Assembly: GCF_017355525.1 (NCBI RefSeq)
Contig: NZ_CP067395.1
Location: 1,674,001-1,738,000 of the forward strand
Direction: 5' to 3'
Origin: Lysobacter enzymogenes
GTDB taxonomy: Bacteria > Pseudomonadota > Gammaproteobacteria > Xanthomonadales > Xanthomonadaceae
Length of the DNA: 64,000 nucleotides
The translations under genes and the position numbers were made by a program. Positions 39,875 through 48,177 of the stretch are shown in pieces. The notes under the pieces were generated by a model. The model did not search any database. It had not been told where the DNA came from and saw nothing but the letters and a program-made list of their open reading frames with translations. Position 1 is the first letter of the stretch; each line of letters begins with the position of its first letter.

Positions 39875-40903
39875 ATGGACAGCGTCAACGGCAGTTCGGG
39901 CACGTCCGGCACGGCCTCGGCCTCGCACGCCAACGACAGCGCGTCGCTCGGCGCGCAAGCCGAACCGAGCGCGGCGCAGACCCGCGAAGACGAACTGCGC
40001 GATGCGCTGGAGAGCAATCCCGACGCGGTGGCCGCGCTCGGCGCGCTGACCGCCGCGCCGAGCTACGCCGCGCTCAGCGTCGAGCAGCAAGTCGAGGCCT
40101 TGAACGCGTTCGCGGCGACGCCGAACCTCGCCACCGCCACCTACCTGCAAGGCGCCGCCGAACAGACCCTGGACCCGCAGGCCACGCCGAGCGCGCTGAC
40201 GCCCGACGCCGGCACCCTGACTCTCGACGGGCAGACCTACAGCATCCGCAACGGCGAACTGATCGGCGCCGACGGCGCGGTCGCCGGCAGCATCCGCAAC
40301 GACGGCCAGGTCCAGCTCAACGCCGACACCGCGCCGCGCAGCGTCTACGACGACATCAACACCCGCGTGCAACTGCGCGAACTCGGTCCGGACCAGCAGA
40401 TGCGCGACCTGGTCAACCTGCACGCGGCCGATCCGAACGGTCGCCTGGACAACCCCAACATCAACCGCGAAATGGCGCGGCTGGCGACCGCGACCATCGC
40501 CCAGGCGCGGCGCGAGGCGATGGACATGCGCGTGGTCAGCGATTTCCGCAGCGTCGAGGAACAGAACGCGCTGTACGCGCAAGGCCGCACCGCGCCGGGC
40601 CGGATCGTCACGAACGCCACCGGCGGCAGTTCCTGGCACAACTACGGGCTGGCGGTCGACGTGGCCTTCAACGACGCGCGCGGCCAGCCGAGCTGGCCCG
40701 ACAACGCCCACTGGGACCGCTACGGCGAGATCGCCGCGGCGCGCGGACTGGAATGGGGCGGCAACTGGCGCGGCATCAACGATCGCCCGCACATCGAATA
40801 CCACCCCGGCCTCGGCGCCGGCGAGGCGCGCACGATGCTGCCGGGCTATCGCCAGGGCGGCCTGCAGCAGGTCTGGAACCAGCTCGGGCTCGGCGCGCGC
40901 TGA
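39875..40903 (+). CDS. M15-family peptidoglycan peptidase without signal peptide
   Basis: A 342-residue protein. The C-terminal domain (about 200-342) is a VanY/CwlK-type M15 zinc peptidase: VVSDFRSVEEQNALYAQGR, then SSWHNYGLAVDVAF carrying the first His and the Asp ligand, and GINDRPHIEYHPG with the third ligand. Such enzymes cut D-Ala-D-Ala or L-Ala-D-Glu bonds. The N-terminal 170 residues are Ala/Ser/Thr/Asp-rich with a small beta-region (GTLTLDGQTYSIRNGELIG) and no signal peptide or lipobox. Export must use another route (for example type VI or type IV secretion), or the protein is released by lysis. ATG 39875 has GGAG upstream. Confidence 0.85.
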   Translation: MDSVNGSSGTSGTASASHANDSASLGAQAEPSAAQTREDELRDALESNPDAVAALGALTAAPSYAALSVEQQVEALNAFAATPNLATATYLQGAAEQTLDPQATPSALTPDAGTLTLDGQTYSIRNGELIGADGAVAGSIRNDGQVQLNADTAPRSVYDDINTRVQLRELGPDQQMRDLVNLHAADPNGRLDNPNINREMARLATATIAQARREAMDMRVVSDFRSVEEQNALYAQGRTAPGRIVTNATGGSSWHNYGLAVDVAFNDARGQPSWPDNAHWDRYGEIAAARGLEWGGNWRGINDRPHIEYHPGLGAGEARTMLPGYRQGGLQQVWNQLGLGAR

Positions 40904-41017
40904 GCCGCGCGGCGGCGGCGCGGCCCGGCCGGCGCGCAGCGCAGACCGAACCCCGGCGCGGCCCGCGCCCGAACGCGCGCACGCGACGCCGGCCGCGTGC
41001 GCCTGCGCGCGGCCCGA

Positions 41018-41064
41018 CTAGGGTCGTTCCTAGCTGGCATCGTCGTCGCGCTTGGCGTGCAATG
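41018..41064 (+). promoter_or_regulatory. Composite promoter motif, copy 2
   Basis: Same 20-bp CTAGGGTCGTTCCTAGCTGG block, same 20-bp gap and same TGCAATG as at 39772-39818, while the gap sequence itself differs. The next plus-strand gene begins at 41213. The rest of the 309-bp gap 40904-41212 shows no gene. Confidence 0.7.
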
Positions 41065-41212
41065 CGTGGCTTCGCGTGCGATCCTCGCCGCGGTCCGGGG
41101 GGACGTTCTGCACATGCAGCCGCCACAACACGGCGCCACCATAAACGCATAAGCGCGCTCGAACGCGCATCGCGGCCGCCAAGGCCGCTCCGCCACACTT
41201 CTTCGGTATCGC

Positions 41213-41509
41213 ATGAAAACCACTCTCGGCGTAGCGCTTACGCCACCGACCGCGGCCGCGCTGATCGCCGGCGCCTGCCTGCTGGCGGCCGCGTTCCTGC
41301 CGTCCCGCCCAGCCCGCGACCTGCCGCGCAGCGCCGCGGTGGCGTCGACCCAGCCCTGCCGCGCCGCGCGCGCGAACCGGCCCGCGGCGAGCGCGCACGC
41401 GCGCCGCGCGGACGACTATCCCTTCGACGAAGCCGCCGAAGCGGCGCAGGCCGCGCGGCGCCCCGCGGCCGCGGCCGCAGCCGGCCACGCCGCCAGCGGC
41501 CAGCGCTGA
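41213..41509 (+). CDS. Small Ala/Arg-rich exported or membrane-anchored protein
   Basis: A 98-residue protein with a hydrophobic N-terminal segment (AAALIAGACLLAAAFLPSRP) that could be a signal peptide or anchor. A low-complexity mature part rich in Ala and Arg follows, with a single cysteine (STQPCRAAR). I do not recognise it. It shares a promoter motif with the M15 peptidase upstream, so the two may be co-regulated. It converges on the permease gene. Confidence 0.55.
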   Translation: MKTTLGVALTPPTAAALIAGACLLAAAFLPSRPARDLPRSAAVASTQPCRAARANRPAASAHARRADDYPFDEAAEAAQAARRPAAAAAAGHAASGQR

Positions 41510-41537
41510 GCGCGTCGCCGCGGCGGGTGCGCGGCGC

Positions 41538-42956
41538 TCAGCCGGCGCCGGCGGGCGCGTCGGCCAGACGGCTGTGGCGGATACCGTATCCGAAGTACAC
41601 CGCGCAGCCGATCAGCAGCCACAGCGCGAAGCGCTCGTAGGTGATCCACGGCAGGCCGGCGATCAGCCACAGCGAAAACCCGATCCCGATCAGCGGCACC
41701 CACGGCGCGAACGGGGTGCGGAACGGCCGCTCCAGCTCGGGCCGGGTCCGCCGCAGCACCAGCACCGCGCTGCAGATCACCACGAACGCGCACAGCACGC
41801 CGATGTTGACCAGCTTGGCCAGCTCTTCCAGGGTGAACAAACCGGCCGCCAGCGCCGCGACCGCGCCGATCAGCCAGGTGGTGCGCCACGGCGTACGCCA
41901 GCGCGGATGGGTCTGGCCGAACCAGCCCGGCAGCAGCCCGTCGCGCGCCAGCGCGAACCAGATCCGCGCGCCGGCCATCAGGTTGGCGAAGATCACGCTG
42001 GTGATCCCGCAGATCGAGGCCAGCGAAATCGCCACCATCACCCGCGGCAGGCCGATCGCGGCGAAGGCGTTGGCGACCGGCGCGTCGTTGTCGAGGCTGG
42101 CGTAGGACACGATCCCGGTCAGCACCAGGCAGATGCCGACGTACAGGGTCATCGCGATGGCCAGCGACAGCACCACCGCGCGCGGCAGGTCGCGCTGCGG
42201 GTTCAGCGCTTCCTCGGCCGCGGTGGTCATCATTTCGTAACCGAACACGGCGAAGAACACGATCGAGGCGCCGGTGACCACGCCGCCGAAGCCGAACGGC
42301 ATGAACGGCTGCCAGCGCGCCGGATCGACGAAGGCCGCGCCGGCGGCGATCACCAGCACCGCCGCGCCGATCTTGATCGCCACCACCACGGTGTTGAAGC
42401 GCGCGCCGGCCTGGGTGCCGAACGCCAGCAATGCGGTGATCGCCAGCGATACGAACACCGCCGGCAGGTTCAACACCTGCCCCGGCACGTCGCCGAAGTA
42501 CGCGCCGCGCGCCCACAGCGGCAACTCCACGCCGGCCGCGGCCAGCAGCGCTTGCACATAACCCGACCAGCCCACCGCCACGACCGCGGCGATCAGCGCG
42601 AACTCCAGCAGCAAGTCCCAGCCGATCAACCAGCCGGCGAATTCGCCGAGCACCGCATAGCCGTAGGTGTAGGCGCTGCCCGACACCGGGATCAGCCCGG
42701 CGAACTCGGCGTAGCACAAGGCCGCCGCCGCGCTGGCGACGCCGGCGATCAGGAACGACAGCACCACCGCCGGCCCGGCGTGGCCGGCGGCGACGGTGCC
42801 GGTCAGCACGAAGATGCCGACGCCGATGATGCCGCCGAGGCCGATCGCGGTCAGATGCCACAGCCCGAGCACCCGCCGCAGCTCGCCGCGCGCCTGCGCC
42901 TGGCGTTGCAGTTGTTCGACCGATTTGCGGCGCAGCATGCGGGCGGTGAGGCGCAT
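41538..42956 (-). CDS. APC-superfamily amino-acid permease
   Basis: A 472-residue inner-membrane transporter with about 12-14 hydrophobic segments. The APC motif GLGGIIGVGIFVLTGTVAAG is in the first segment, followed by SFLIAGVASAAAALCYAEFA, FAVFGYEMMTTAAEEALNPQ in TM6 and WRTTWLIGAVAALAAGLFTL later. The cationic amino-acid transporter (CAT) branch is the closest by eye, but the substrate cannot be fixed. ATG 42956 has GGGAG five bases upstream. It appears monocistronic. Confidence 0.9.
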   Translation of the reverse strand: MRLTARMLRRKSVEQLQRQAQARGELRRVLGLWHLTAIGLGGIIGVGIFVLTGTVAAGHAGPAVVLSFLIAGVASAAAALCYAEFAGLIPVSGSAYTYGYAVLGEFAGWLIGWDLLLEFALIAAVVAVGWSGYVQALLAAAGVELPLWARGAYFGDVPGQVLNLPAVFVSLAITALLAFGTQAGARFNTVVVAIKIGAAVLVIAAGAAFVDPARWQPFMPFGFGGVVTGASIVFFAVFGYEMMTTAAEEALNPQRDLPRAVVLSLAIAMTLYVGICLVLTGIVSYASLDNDAPVANAFAAIGLPRVMVAISLASICGITSVIFANLMAGARIWFALARDGLLPGWFGQTHPRWRTPWRTTWLIGAVAALAAGLFTLEELAKLVNIGVLCAFVVICSAVLVLRRTRPELERPFRTPFAPWVPLIGIGFSLWLIAGLPWITYERFALWLLIGCAVYFGYGIRHSRLADAPAGAG

Positions 42957-43095
42957 CGGAACTCCCGGCGGCGAAGGTCCGGGCGATGCTCGCACCGGCG
43001 CGGCGCGCGGGACTAGTCGCGCTTGCCCTGCTCGCATGCGGATGTCCGCACAATCGCCCGCCGAGTGCGCGCCAGCGGCCGTTGCGGCGCCGGCC

Positions 43096-43929
43096 TCAAC
43101 CGTCGGTCGAGCGGGTCACCGCTTCCCAGCGCTCGAATTCCTGCAGCAGCGCGGCGGTTTTCTCGCGCACCAGCCGCAGCGCATCGCTGCCGAGCAACAG
43201 ATGCGCGGGCGGCGCGGGGCTGTCGAGGATGTGCAGCAGCGCCTGCGCGGCCTTGTCCGGGTCGCCGAGCTGTTGGCCGCTGGTTCGTTCGCGCCGCTCG
43301 CGCACCGGGTCGAACACCGCGTCGTAGTCGCTTATCGAGCGCGGCGTGCGCACCATCGAGCGGCCGGCCCAGTCGGTGCGGAACGAGCCCGGCGCGACCG
43401 CGGTGACATGGATGCCCAGCGCCGCGACTTCCTGGCACAGCGCTTCGCCGATGCCTTCCAGCGCGAACTTGCTGCCGCAGTAATAGGCGATGCCCGGCAT
43501 GGTGATGAATCCGCCCATCGAGGTGATGTTGAGGATGCGGCCGCGGCGACGCGCGCGCATGCCGGGCAGCACCGCTTTGATCATCGCCACCGCGCCGAAC
43601 ACGTTGACCTCGAACTGGCGCCGCAGTTGTTCCAGCGGCGACTCCTCCAGCACGCCTTCGTGGCCGTAGCCGGCGTTGTTGACCAACGCGTCGATCGCGC
43701 CGATATCGGTTTCGATGCCGTCGACCACAGCCGGAATCGCGTCGAAATCGGTGACGTCGAGCAGACGCGCATGCGCCCGCCCCGGCGCCAGCGCCTCGAA
43801 CGCGCGCGCCGCGTCGGCGTCGCGCAGCGTGCCCACGACGCGATGCCCCGCCGCCAACGCGGCCTGGGCCAGGGCGCGGCCGAAGCCGCTGCCGACACCG
43901 GTGATCAGGATCAGCTTCGGGTGTTCCAT
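43096..43929 (-). CDS. Short-chain dehydrogenase/reductase
   Basis: A 277-residue classical SDR: cofactor motif LITGVGSGFGRALAQAAL, DVTDFDAIP, NNAGYGHEGVLEE, catalytic Ser in NITSMGG and YxxxK in YYCGSKFALEG. The ALEG and PGSFRTDWAGRS segments fit the oxidoreductase group often found next to AraC regulators. NAD(P) preference and substrate are unknown. It is divergent from the AraC gene with a 71-bp shared promoter region and is the likely target of that regulator. Confidence 0.9.
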   Translation of the reverse strand: MEHPKLILITGVGSGFGRALAQAALAAGHRVVGTLRDADAARAFEALAPGRAHARLLDVTDFDAIPAVVDGIETDIGAIDALVNNAGYGHEGVLEESPLEQLRRQFEVNVFGAVAMIKAVLPGMRARRRGRILNITSMGGFITMPGIAYYCGSKFALEGIGEALCQEVAALGIHVTAVAPGSFRTDWAGRSMVRTPRSISDYDAVFDPVRERRERTSGQQLGDPDKAAQALLHILDSPAPPAHLLLGSDALRLVREKTAALLQEFERWEAVTRSTDG

Positions 43930-44000
43930 GATGCGCTCCAAGAACGAAAGAGAGCGCACAATACGTAACGACCGGCGCCCGGATAAGGCGCATACCGCTC

Positions 44001-44948
44001 ATGGAATTGCCTATTCCTATGAACCCGACCCTGACCTCCCTGACCCCGCTCGCCCGCCTCCTGGCGCCGCAGGAGGGCTACAACCTGACCGCCCTGGACG
44101 GTGTCCGGATGCTGCGCTCGGACCGGCCGCTGGCGCGCACGCCGGTGCTCTACGACCCCGGCATCGTGATCGTGTTCCAGGGCCGCAAGCGCGGTTACTT
44201 CGGCCAGCGCACTTACGTCTACGACGCGCACCAGTACCTCGCGGTGTCGGTGCCGGTCCCGTTCGCGATGGAAACCGATGCCAGCGCCGAAGCGCCGTTG
44301 CTGGCGCTGTACCTGCACCTGGACTTCGCCCTGGCTGCGGAGCTGACCCTGGAGATCGGCCGCCACGGCGGCGCCGGCGACGCCGAACCGCAGAGCATGC
44401 TGTCGAGTCCGCTCGACGAGGCGATGCAGTGGTCGCTGCTGCGCCTGCTGCGGGCGCTGGCCGATCCGCTCGAAGCCGCGGTGCTGGGCCCGCAGTTGCT
44501 GCGCGAGCTGTACTACCGCGTGCTCACCGGCCCGCAAGGCCCGACCCTGCGCTCGGCCCTGGCCATGCAGGGCCGCTTCGGCAAGATCGGCAAGGCGCTG
44601 CGCCGCATCCACGCCGGCTACGCGCAAGCGCTCGACGTGGCCGAACTGGCGCACGAAGCCGGCATGAGCGCGCCCTCGTTCCACAGCCACTTCAAGGCGG
44701 TGACCTGCACCTCGCCGATGCAATACCTCAAATCGATCCGGCTGCATCAGGCGCGCCTGCTGATGGTCCGCGAAGGCATGACCGCGGCCGCCGCCTGCCA
44801 CGCCGTGGGATTCGAAAGCGGCTCGCAGTTCAACCGCGAATTCAAGCGCCTGTTCGGCCTGACCCCGGCGCGCGAAGCGCGGCGCATGCGCGCGAGCTTC
44901 GCCCTGCCGCGGCCGCCGCCGGGTTCGGCCTTCGTTTCCTCGCATTGA
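44001..44948 (+). CDS. AraC-family transcriptional regulator
   Basis: A 315-residue regulator with an N-terminal AraC_N-type sensor domain (VLYDPGIVIVFQGRKRGYFG, YDAHQYLAVSVPVPF) and a C-terminal pair of helix-turn-helices (LDVAELAHEAGMSAPSFHSH and AAACHAVGFESGSQFNREFK, ending FGLTPARE). It probably controls the divergent SDR gene. ATG 44001 was chosen; an internal ATG at residue 7 is possible. Confidence 0.92.
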   Translation: MELPIPMNPTLTSLTPLARLLAPQEGYNLTALDGVRMLRSDRPLARTPVLYDPGIVIVFQGRKRGYFGQRTYVYDAHQYLAVSVPVPFAMETDASAEAPLLALYLHLDFALAAELTLEIGRHGGAGDAEPQSMLSSPLDEAMQWSLLRLLRALADPLEAAVLGPQLLRELYYRVLTGPQGPTLRSALAMQGRFGKIGKALRRIHAGYAQALDVAELAHEAGMSAPSFHSHFKAVTCTSPMQYLKSIRLHQARLLMVREGMTAAAACHAVGFESGSQFNREFKRLFGLTPAREARRMRASFALPRPPPGSAFVSSH

Positions 44949-44964
44949 CGCCGCGGCGCGCGCG

Positions 44965-47427
44965 TCAGCCCATCGACAGCAAGCGCCACGCCAGCCACGC
45001 CGGCACGCCGAGATAGAACGCCGCGCGCGCCAGCCATTCCAGCGCATCGCGCACGCCGGCCGCGTGCGCCGGGCGCAACGCGACGGCGGCGGCGACCAGC
45101 GCTTCCGTCGCCACCCGCAACACCGCCGAGAACAGCATCAGGCCGATCGCCCACGACGCCCACCAGATCAGCAGGCCGGCGAGGTAAGCGCCAAGCCCGT
45201 AGCTGTAGTACTCGCCGAACGTACCGCCGAAGGCGATGACCTGATGCAGGCGGAACGCGACCAGCGCCAGCAGCAGCGGAAACAGCGCGAACTTCGCCAG
45301 CGGATGATCGAGCCGACGCCGGCGCGCATCGGCGCGCGCTTCGGCCCACGCGGCGCGCGCGGCGGCGGCGCGGCCTTCCCAGCGGATCGGCGCGCCGCTC
45401 GCGGCCAAGCGGCGCAGCAAGGCCTGCGGGCGGGTCACGGCGAGGCTGCGGGTCCACAGCGGGCCGGCGGCCAGACGCAGGTCGACGCCGCTGCGCGGCA
45501 GCGCGATCCACCACGGCCGCAAGGCCGCGATCGACGCCACCGGCAATTCGATGCGTTGCCGGCGCCGCTCCAGCACCAGCGACCCGTCTTCGACCCGCAC
45601 CCGCGCGGCGAACGCGCGCTCGATCGCCCATGCGGCCACCGCCGGCGCCACCACCGCCGCGGCGAATAGGCGCAACTGCGCCAACGACTGCACCTGCAAG
45701 CCGATCCGGGTCAGCATGTCGAACCCGAGCCACAGCAGCCCCGCGCCCGCGCACAGCCGCAGCGCGCCGCCCAGCGCGCGCCACGCCGGCGTCAGCACGG
45801 CGGCTTCGATGGTCGGTTCGGTGCGCGGCGCAGCGCTGGCGCGGCGGCGCGCAGCCCGCCACAACGCCAGCGCGGCCAGGGCCAGCAGCAGCGCGGCGCC
45901 GGCGCGGCCGACCCAATCGCCCCAGCGCACCATCAGCGTCGGCGCCGGATCGCGCGCGGCGACGAACGCGGTCAGCACCGCCTGATCGCCCATCGACGTC
46001 TTGGCCAACACCTCGCCGGTGTCGTCGATGATCGCGCTGAGCCCGTTGCTGGTGACGCGCACCTGCGGCAGCCGGGTTTCGATGCTGCGGAACGCCGCCA
46101 CCGCCAGATGCAAGCGCGCGCCGGCCGGGTACGCGGTGAACCAGGAATCGTTGGACATGCCGATGATGGCCTGGGCGCCTAGCCGCGCGCCGTCGATGGC
46201 CAGATCGCTGTGCACATCGTCGAGGCAGATCAGCGGCACCACGTTGACCTCGCGCCCGTCGGCGCTGCGCAGCGGCAGCACGCGCGCGCCGTCGCCGCGC
46301 TGCCAGCCGCCGGTCCACGGCAGCCAGCGGCGCAGGCGCGGGCCGTCGAGCCACGGCGGCACGTATTCGGTCAGCGGGAACGGATGGGTCTTGCGGTACA
46401 TGCCGAGCAAGCCCTTGCCGGGCTCCAGGAACGCGGCCGCGTTGTACTCGCCCTGCCCGTCGCGGTCGTAGGTGCCGAACACCAGCGGCACGCCCGCGGC
46501 GTCGACGAAGCCGCGGATCTCGGCGTCCAGCGCTTCGCCGTCGGCGCTGCGCGGATGGCCGTAGCTGGTCGGATACACGGTTTCCGACCACAGCAGCGCA
46601 TCGGCGCCGTGATCGCGCAGCGCCGACCACGACAGCGCGTAATGGGTGTCGAGCACCTTGCGCACCACGGCGTAGGCGCCGATTTCCTTACGCAGGCGTT
46701 CGTAGTCGGTGATGCTGGCCTGGATCATCGCCACGCGCAGGGTCGGCGCGTCGGCCGGCGGCGCTTGCAAGGCCTCACGTCGGATCAAGCCGTAGCCAGC
46801 GAGGCAGGCGACGATCATCGTGGCGAGCGCGAGCGGCCTGGCGATCGCACGCAGGCCGTCGCGGCGCCGCTGAATCGCCGCGAGCGCCGCTTCGTTGACC
46901 AGCAACAACGCGAAGGTCAAACCGGCGGCGCCGCCGAGGTCGGCCGCCTGCCGCAACAGCGCGGACGGATACAGCCCATGCGCCAGCGTGTCGCCGAGCA
47001 GCTTCGGCACCAGCCATTCGCAGGCCACCCACGCCGAGGCCGCGGCCAACGCGCGCACCACCGGGCCGTGACGCCGCCCCGCCCATTGCCGCACCGCGGC
47101 GTAGGCGAGGAACTGCGGTTGCAGCAGCGGCGCGCACGCCAGCAACACCAGCGTGGCGGTCGATGCGTTCGCGCCGATGTAAGCGCCGATGGCCGCGCCG
47201 AACCAGTAGAACACCGCGGCGACGAAGGCCACGCTCATCAGCGCCGCGTTCGCCAGCGTGCGCAGCATCGGGCGCTCGCGCTCCAGCGTCGCCAGCCACG
47301 GCGCCAATGCGACGAAGCCCAACGGCCACGCGTAGCCGCCGCGGGCGTACGCGCAGAGCAAGACCGCGCTGGCGAAAATGCCGGCGACGCTGCGCCAGCG
47401 CGATGAGGACCAGCGCTCCTGGATCAA
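44965..47427 (-). CDS. Apolipoprotein N-acyltransferase-like membrane protein with C-terminal extension
   Basis: An 820-residue membrane protein. The first 220 residues hold about seven membrane segments; residues about 230-480 form a nitrilase-type domain with the Lnt triad pattern: Glu in LLWSETVYP, Lys in YRKTHPFPLTEYVP, Cys in VPLICLDDVHSD. The usual CYE around the cysteine is replaced by CLD. TNDaWFG is represented by SNDSWFT. Beyond 500 there are some 300 extra residues with further membrane segments and a soluble beta-rich stretch (VRVEDGSLVLERRRQRIELP). Ordinary Lnt is about 500 aa. The start is TTG 47427 with GGAG 9 nt upstream. The acyl acceptor is unknown. Confidence 0.8.
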   Translation of the reverse strand: MIQERWSSSRWRSVAGIFASAVLLCAYARGGYAWPLGFVALAPWLATLERERPMLRTLANAALMSVAFVAAVFYWFGAAIGAYIGANASTATLVLLACAPLLQPQFLAYAAVRQWAGRRHGPVVRALAAASAWVACEWLVPKLLGDTLAHGLYPSALLRQAADLGGAAGLTFALLLVNEAALAAIQRRRDGLRAIARPLALATMIVACLAGYGLIRREALQAPPADAPTLRVAMIQASITDYERLRKEIGAYAVVRKVLDTHYALSWSALRDHGADALLWSETVYPTSYGHPRSADGEALDAEIRGFVDAAGVPLVFGTYDRDGQGEYNAAAFLEPGKGLLGMYRKTHPFPLTEYVPPWLDGPRLRRWLPWTGGWQRGDGARVLPLRSADGREVNVVPLICLDDVHSDLAIDGARLGAQAIIGMSNDSWFTAYPAGARLHLAVAAFRSIETRLPQVRVTSNGLSAIIDDTGEVLAKTSMGDQAVLTAFVAARDPAPTLMVRWGDWVGRAGAALLLALAALALWRAARRRASAAPRTEPTIEAAVLTPAWRALGGALRLCAGAGLLWLGFDMLTRIGLQVQSLAQLRLFAAAVVAPAVAAWAIERAFAARVRVEDGSLVLERRRQRIELPVASIAALRPWWIALPRSGVDLRLAAGPLWTRSLAVTRPQALLRRLAASGAPIRWEGRAAAARAAWAEARADARRRRLDHPLAKFALFPLLLALVAFRLHQVIAFGGTFGEYYSYGLGAYLAGLLIWWASWAIGLMLFSAVLRVATEALVAAAVALRPAHAAGVRDALEWLARAAFYLGVPAWLAWRLLSMG

Positions 47428-47491
47428 GTCGAAACACTCCGTGTCGCGGCGCCGGTGCGCGTTGGGCCGTACCTGGAAACCCGCCTGTCCG

Positions 47492-48154
47492 TTATCCGCG
47501 CGGCGGAATCCGTATCTGCCGCTGCGGCATGCCGGGCGGCGCCAGCTCCGGCGTCACGATCCGGTCTTCCGGCATCGCCAGCGGCCGCCCGCGCGCGTCG
47601 CGCAGGACGAAACCCGGCGCGAACATCAGCACCGGTTCGATCGGCACGCCTTCGTCGGTGACCTGATGATGGCGCACATAGCCCGCGGGCAAAGGATAAC
47701 CGTCCGGCACCGCCAGCCCGAGCAGCGGCGGACTGGTGCCGGGCGGATTGAACGCGCCCAGGCCGGTGCGCACGCCGGCCTGCTGCAAGGCCTGGATGAC
47801 TTGCGCGCCGGTGGGCTCGGGATCGCCGGGACGGAAGTACCCGGCGAGGTCGTCGGGATCGTTGCCGGGCACGGCCGCCTCCTGCTGCGGCGCCGCCGCG
47901 GGCGCGGCCGCGCGCGCGGCGGGCGCGCCGCCCGCCGGCTGCGCCGGCGCGTCCTCGTGGCGCGGGCTGGCATGCGCGCCGCGCACCGAGTCGGGCTGCA
48001 GCCACCAGCCCGCCAGCGTCACCGCGACGGCCACGGCGATCGCCGCCATCCAGCGCCGCTGGCCGTCGCCGGGCGGCGCGGGTCGGTCGATCACGCGCAG
48101 GCCTTCGCCGTCCGCGCGGGACGGCGAAGGATCTTTGCTACGAGGTTCGGTCAA
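47492..48154 (-). CDS. Membrane-anchored hypothetical protein
   Basis: A 220-residue protein with a short cytosolic tail, one membrane segment (residues about 36-52, MAAIAVAVAVTLAGWWL), an Ala/Pro-rich linker (65-95) and a periplasmic C-terminal part containing AQVIQALQQAGVRTGLGAF and MFAPGFVLRDARGRPLAMPE. The layout recalls lipase foldases, but no Lif motif is present. The start is a TTG at 48154 with AGGAG 9 nt upstream. It lies 23 bp after the SGNH hydrolase and 64 bp before the Lnt-like gene, so one operon is likely. Confidence 0.65.
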   Translation of the reverse strand: MTEPRSKDPSPSRADGEGLRVIDRPAPPGDGQRRWMAAIAVAVAVTLAGWWLQPDSVRGAHASPRHEDAPAQPAGGAPAARAAAPAAAPQQEAAVPGNDPDDLAGYFRPGDPEPTGAQVIQALQQAGVRTGLGAFNPPGTSPPLLGLAVPDGYPLPAGYVRHHQVTDEGVPIEPVLMFAPGFVLRDARGRPLAMPEDRIVTPELAPPGMPQRQIRIPPRG

Positions 48155-48177
48155 GACTCAATGCTCCTGTACGCGAA

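Noticed and set aside
47492..48154. Lipase-specific foldase next to the SGNH hydrolase
   Set aside because: The topology fits, but the characteristic Lif motif and length (about 340 aa) are missing.
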